A program made the translations under genes and the position numbers. A stretch of DNA of 64,000 nt. Source: Streptomyces sp. BA2 (GTDB taxonomy: Bacteria > Actinomycetota > Actinomycetes > Streptomycetales > Streptomycetaceae). Below the pieces are notes generated by a model. The model saw nothing but the letters and a program-made list of their open reading frames with translations, had not been told where the DNA came from and searched no databases. Every line of letters starts with the position of its first letter. The first letter of the stretch is position 1. Shown here in pieces: positions 61,801 through 64,000 of this stretch. The stretch covers positions 8,233,001-8,297,000 of the forward strand of contig NZ_WSRO01000002.1 in NCBI RefSeq assembly GCF_009769735.1. Direction: 5' to 3'.

Positions 61801-61840
61801 GCCGTTCGAACTGGTGACGCTGCGGCTGACGCGGGCGTGA
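58817..61840 (+). CDS. GH38 alpha-mannosidase
   Basis: A 1007-residue retaining, zinc-dependent alpha-mannosidase. The metal motif HxHxD lies at H260, H262 and D264 (VGHAHIDSAWLWP), and the nucleophile is D374 in AWLPDTFGF. The helical domain contains HQFHDILPGSSIAWVHREAR, and the C-terminal beta domains contain VFNSTPHTRDGVPAGG and PDPETDQGVHRFRHALVPGA. Length and order fit bacterial GH38. There is no signal peptide, so it acts on imported mannosides. ATG 58817 follows GGAGAG. It may be expressed with the CUT1 importer/GH5 unit, although the nested palindrome upstream could end that transcript. Confidence 0.96.
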   Translation: MHDDRTLIEARLKRVLDERIRPAVYPESVPLDVAVWTAPGEPVPVAEGLAATPEPTEVGAAWGAPWATSWFQVTGTVPTEWAGKTVEAILDLGFDENMPGFQCEGLVYRPDGTPVKGLNPRNQWVRIAAPATGGEDVHLHIEAASNPVILDYHPFLPTQLGDKETAGSEPQYKLARMDLAVFDETVWQLVIDLEVLGELMQELPEDSGRRYAVVRAIGRALDAVDLQDVNGSASAARAELEAVLATPAEPSAHRISAVGHAHIDSAWLWPLRETVRKVARTTSNMTALIEDEPDFVFAMSQAQQWAWVKEHRPEVWAKVKKAVADGRFVPAGGMWVESDTNMPGSEAMARQFVHGKRFFLDEFGIENDEAWLPDTFGFAAGLPQIIKAAGSKWLLTQKISWSQTNRFPHHTFNWEGIDGTRIFTHFPPVDTYNCSMKGSEIAHAAKNFKDKGVARHSLAPTGWGDGGGGTTREMIAKAGRLRDLEGSATVEWETPAAFFEKAEAEYPNAPVWVGELYLELHRATLTSQAGTKQGNRRSEHLLREAELWAATAAVRSPEFSYPYEELDRIWKTVLLHQFHDILPGSSIAWVHREARATYAKVAEELNGIIDAAQRALAGDAGTGTLVFNSTPHTRDGVPAGGARPAVIDGQSAIASRADGGYVLDNGLLRVEIDARGLVVSAYDIVADRETVAPGQAANLPQIHADFPNMWDAWDVDEFYRNTVTDLTEADVVEPVEDGASVRVVRTFGASRLTQVLSLAPGSMRLDIDTEVDWHETEKFLKLAFPLDIHAERYASETQFGHFYRATHTNTSWEAAKFEACNHRFVHVEEPGWGVALVTDSTYGHDVMRTVRTSDSGTTTTVRASLLRAPRFPDPETDQGVHRFRHALVPGAGIGDAVREGYRINLPERRITGGAEVAPLVTVDNDAVVVTAVKLADDGSGDVVVRFHESRGGRAKATLTAGFQVGSVEVTDLLERPLAEAEAPERSGDGVALTLRPFELVTLRLTRA

Positions 61841-61911
61841 CAGTGATGTCCCGCTGAGCGGATGGCATCGAAGGGATGGAGCGGCCCCTGACCGGCACCT
61901 GATCGCCAGCG

Positions 61912-62339
61912 TCCGGTCGGGGCCGGCGCCGGGGCGGGCCCCCTCCTGGTTGTCCGATGGGGCCGTCATCCGTCGTTGTGCGTTCCGTAGTTTGTGTCCC
62001 GGAGTTGGAGGACGTACGTCGCTGTCAGTGCGATGGCGCGGTCCGCGTCCTGTGCCAGTTCTACGAGGGCGGCTGACGCCTTCGCCCCAGGGATGCCCGC
62101 TAGCGCCGGGGTCGGTCGCCCGCCTGCGGTCGGGGTCGGCGCCGGGGTGGGCCCGCCCTCCGGCTGTCCGGCGTGGGCGTCATCCGTCGTTGTGCGTTCC
62201 GTAGTTTGTGTCCCGGAGTTGGAGGACGTACGTCGCTGTCAGTGCGACGGCGCGGTCCGCGTCCTGTGCCAGTTCCATGAGGGCGGCTGACGCCTTCGAC
62301 CCAGGGATGCCCGCAAGCGCCTGGGTCAGTCGCCCGCGT
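61912..62339. repeat. Tandem duplication (about 214 bp) of a gene tail
   Basis: Two adjacent copies, about 61912-62125 and 62126-62339, are highly similar. The right copy contains the last ~50 codons of the MerR-HEAT gene. The left copy still encodes the same peptide ending, with only A/S- and I/V-type changes (LAGIPGAKASAALVELAQDA), but has no start and is an untranslated remnant. Confidence 0.85.
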
Positions 62340-63232
62340 GCGGGCGCTTCCGCGGTGTCGTGGGCGAGGCGGGCGACCAGCCTGGTCGAGATCTGATCCG
62401 CCGTGGCGGTGTCGCTCGCCAGCACGCTCAGCGCATCGGCCGCGTCGGTGTCGTTCCTTCCCTCCACGATCATGTCGACGAGCGTCGGGACCGCGTCGGC
62501 CACCCCGCGTGTACCGAGTGCCAGCGCCGCATGCCCCCGGACCACGACGTCAGGGTTCACGAGAGCGTCCCGCAGTCGCGCCGTGGCCTCACCGGACCCA
62601 CCAGTCCCACTAGCCTCATCGTCGGGCAGCTCGGCGAGGGACTGAACTGCCCGTTCCCGCACCGCGGACACCGGTGAGCCGAGGCCCTCGGCCAGGAGGG
62701 CCGGGGCGCCGTCGCCCGATCGGGCCAGCGCCCAGCGAAGGGCCCCGGCGACGTTCGGATCCGCCTCGCTCAGGGCCGCGTCGACCAGGGCCTCCACCGG
62801 CACCGGAACCTCGTCGACCGAGGAAAGGGCAGCGCGCTGGCGCGTGTCGGCGTTCTTCGACCCCAGTGCCTGGAGGAGCGCGACGACCTGGAGGACGTCC
62901 TCCCAGCCGGTGGGGTCCGCGGCATCGATCCGGCGAAGCCGCGTGAGCAAGTCGGTCTCGGCCGCGATGCGTTCACGCGTCTGACGGACGAGATCGCCGA
63001 CGAGCGTCGACGGCGTGAAGCCGGGATCGTCGAGCGCGCGCCCGATCTCACGCAGCGAAAGACCCAGTGACCGCAGGCTCTCGACATGGAAGATCCGCCG
63101 GATGTCCTCTCCGGAGTACTCCCGGTAGCCGGAGCCGGTACGGCCCGAGGGCCGTACCAGACCGAGCGACTCGTAATGCCGGAGCATGCGGGCACTTACC
63201 CCGGACCGTCGCGACACCTCACCGATCAGCAC
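62180..63232 (-). CDS. MerR-family regulator fused to HEAT repeats
   Basis: A 350-residue protein. Residues 1-70 are a MerR winged helix (MLIGEVSRRSGVSARMLRHY, GYREYSGEDIRRIFHVESLR), followed by a dimerisation helix (LVGDLVRQTRERIAAETDLL). From about 110 onward it consists of HEAT/armadillo-type helical pairs (LRWALARSGDGAPALLAEGL, AVRERAVQSLAELPDDEAS, VRGHAALALGTRGVADAVPT). There is no TipA-type ligand domain or metal-binding cysteine set. Start ATG 63232 overlaps the upstream HEAT gene by seven bases. It probably senses a partner protein through the repeats and controls its own operon. The gene's 3' end is duplicated just downstream. Confidence 0.92.
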   Translation of the reverse strand: MLIGEVSRRSGVSARMLRHYESLGLVRPSGRTGSGYREYSGEDIRRIFHVESLRSLGLSLREIGRALDDPGFTPSTLVGDLVRQTRERIAAETDLLTRLRRIDAADPTGWEDVLQVVALLQALGSKNADTRQRAALSSVDEVPVPVEALVDAALSEADPNVAGALRWALARSGDGAPALLAEGLGSPVSAVRERAVQSLAELPDDEASGTGGSGEATARLRDALVNPDVVVRGHAALALGTRGVADAVPTLVDMIVEGRNDTDAADALSVLASDTATADQISTRLVARLAHDTAEAPARGRLTQALAGIPGSKASAALMELAQDADRAVALTATYVLQLRDTNYGTHNDG

Positions 63233-63906
63233 GCCCCATTGTCCCCCCGGCCGGACCCGCCGAGGGCCACGGCGCGTTTCGCCTCCTCGATCGCGAACTC
63301 GAACCCGGCGTCCGGATCCCGCAGCAGCCGCTCTGTGGCGAGCGCGTGCGCCCGCATGCCCGGGTCGGGGGCCTTCGCCGCGGCACGCAGAGCCGGCACG
63401 ATCGTTTCACCCAGCGCGACCAGCGCTCGGCTGAGGCTCAGCTGCGTCTCCCGCCCACCGCGCCCGAGCTGCGTCGCCAACACCGTGGCCAAGGCGGACT
63501 CCTCGCCCTCCGGTACGAGCACGACCGCGGCCCGCCAGGCGCTCCGCGCCACCTCGTCGTCGGCGTCGGACAGGAGCGCCCGTGTGATGACCGGCCACGC
63601 CTGCCGGTCCCCGATCTTGGACAGCGTGTGCAGCGCCTGGCTCCGTGCCTGCGCACGCTGCGAGCGAGCTTCGCGGATCAGCGCGGGGAGCGTCACGGAC
63701 ACCGGGTGGCGGGTGAGCGCCCAGGTCAGCATGTCGCGAACGAAGAACTCGGGCTCGATCGCGCACCGCTCGACGAGTGCCTCGACGCAGCGCGGGTCGG
63801 GCGCCGTGCCAACCGCGAGAGCGGCCCGAAGCCGCACGGACGGGCGACCGTCCGCCAATCCCTGGAGCGCTCGCACCGCTTCCGTGTCCTGTCTCGTGAC
63901 CGTCAT
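63226..63906 (-). CDS. HEAT-repeat protein
   Basis: A 226-residue, fully helical protein made of HEAT-like repeats (ALQGLADGRPSVRLRAALAV, VRDMLTWALTRHPVSVTLPA, ALHTLSKIGDRQAWPVITRA, MRAHALATERLLRDPDAGFE). No enzymatic motif is evident. ATG 63906 follows AGGAGG. It is the first gene of an operon with the MerR-HEAT regulator, overlapping it by seven bases. The shared repeat type suggests that the two proteins contact each other or bind the same partner. An operator-like dyad with MerR promoter spacing is directly upstream. Confidence 0.88.
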   Translation of the reverse strand: MTVTRQDTEAVRALQGLADGRPSVRLRAALAVGTAPDPRCVEALVERCAIEPEFFVRDMLTWALTRHPVSVTLPALIREARSQRAQARSQALHTLSKIGDRQAWPVITRALLSDADDEVARSAWRAAVVLVPEGEESALATVLATQLGRGGRETQLSLSRALVALGETIVPALRAAAKAPDPGMRAHALATERLLRDPDAGFEFAIEEAKRAVALGGSGRGDNGAC

Positions 63907-63928
63907 CGAGACCACCTCCTCGGCAAGC

Positions 63929-63959
63929 AGTGAAAGCCTTGTCACCGTGTCAAGGTCAA
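63929..63959 (-). promoter_or_regulatory. MerR-type promoter of the HEAT/MerR operon
   Basis: On the minus strand: TTGACC (63959-63954), a 19-base spacer, then TTCACT (63934-63929). The spacer region contains CCTTGACACGGTGACAAGG (63955-63937), a dyad with one mismatch. The long spacer and central dyad are typical of MerR-activated promoters, although the -10 match is weak. Autoregulation by the MerR-HEAT protein is inferred. Confidence 0.55.
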
Positions 63960-64000
63960 CAGGGCCCGCCCCATCGCCGCGCCCCTAGGCCCTGTCGTCA

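Overview
The window looks like chromosomal DNA of a streptomycete. GC content is very high, with G or C in nearly every third codon position. GTG starts are common, and there are Tat-type signal peptides, many LacI/TetR/MerR regulators, a bldA-type rare TTA codon in a few genes, and a sugar importer without its own ATPase. No rRNA, tRNA, CRISPR array, phage or transposase was seen. No species is assigned.

Layout. (1) 1-4.7 kb: electron transfer flavoprotein genes etfB-etfA (etfA cut by the window edge), a TetR regulator flanked on both sides by the same type of palindromic operator, a zinc-ribbon DUF35 protein and an acyl-CoA ligase. (2) 4.7-7.6 kb: a two-gene Family 2B encapsulin nanocompartment, with a shell protein that carries a cyclic-nucleotide-binding-like insertion and a SufS-type cysteine desulfurase cargo. 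The cargo has a disordered N-terminal tail with a three-fold 7-residue repeat, and the shell gene has a TTA codon. (3) 7.8-17.3 kb: GNAT enzyme, GH3 beta-glucosidase, an ABC exporter behind a SoxR/MerR-type promoter with a 19-bp spacer, an MFS pseudogene, a TetR-sulfatase pair and a VOC protein. (4) 17.5-29.1 kb: panD-GNAT-racemase-like overlapping operon, F420-type nitroreductase, gnd, acetylxylan-esterase-like enzyme, an Rpf-LysM-M23 cell-wall hydrolase (TTA codon), DMT transporter, methyltransferase, FhuF-like Fe-S protein, and the glycogen/maltose-1-phosphate genes glgM (two TTA codons) and glgC.

(5) 29.1-41.2 kb: a complete YtfQRT/YjfF-type (galactofuranose-like) ABC importer, its LacI regulator, a secreted PA14-GH2 glycosidase and a secreted GH92 alpha-mannosidase. 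A CAACGTTG-type operator recurs at three of these promoters. (6) 41.3-48 kb: WS/DGAT acyltransferase, an SDR fused to a zinc ribbon, a classical SDR, a 57-residue peptide gene, and a tight cluster of small membrane proteins (YihY, holin-like, DUF3618, DUF4235). (7) 48-61.8 kb: secreted GH20 hexosaminidase and GH29 fucosidase, then LacI, a CUT1 sugar importer lacking an ATPase, a GH5-like enzyme and a cytoplasmic-type GH38 alpha-mannosidase. Together with GH92 this gene set could dismantle N-glycan-like mannose/GlcNAc/fucose glycans and import the pieces. (8) 61.9-64 kb: a tandem duplication of a gene tail, then a HEAT-repeat protein and a MerR-HEAT regulator in one overlapping operon.

The most notable system is the encapsulin-cysteine desulfurase locus. 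Next are the two-regulon glycan-degradation region, the SoxR-type promoter giving a predicted leaderless transcript, and the cluster of TTA-containing genes.
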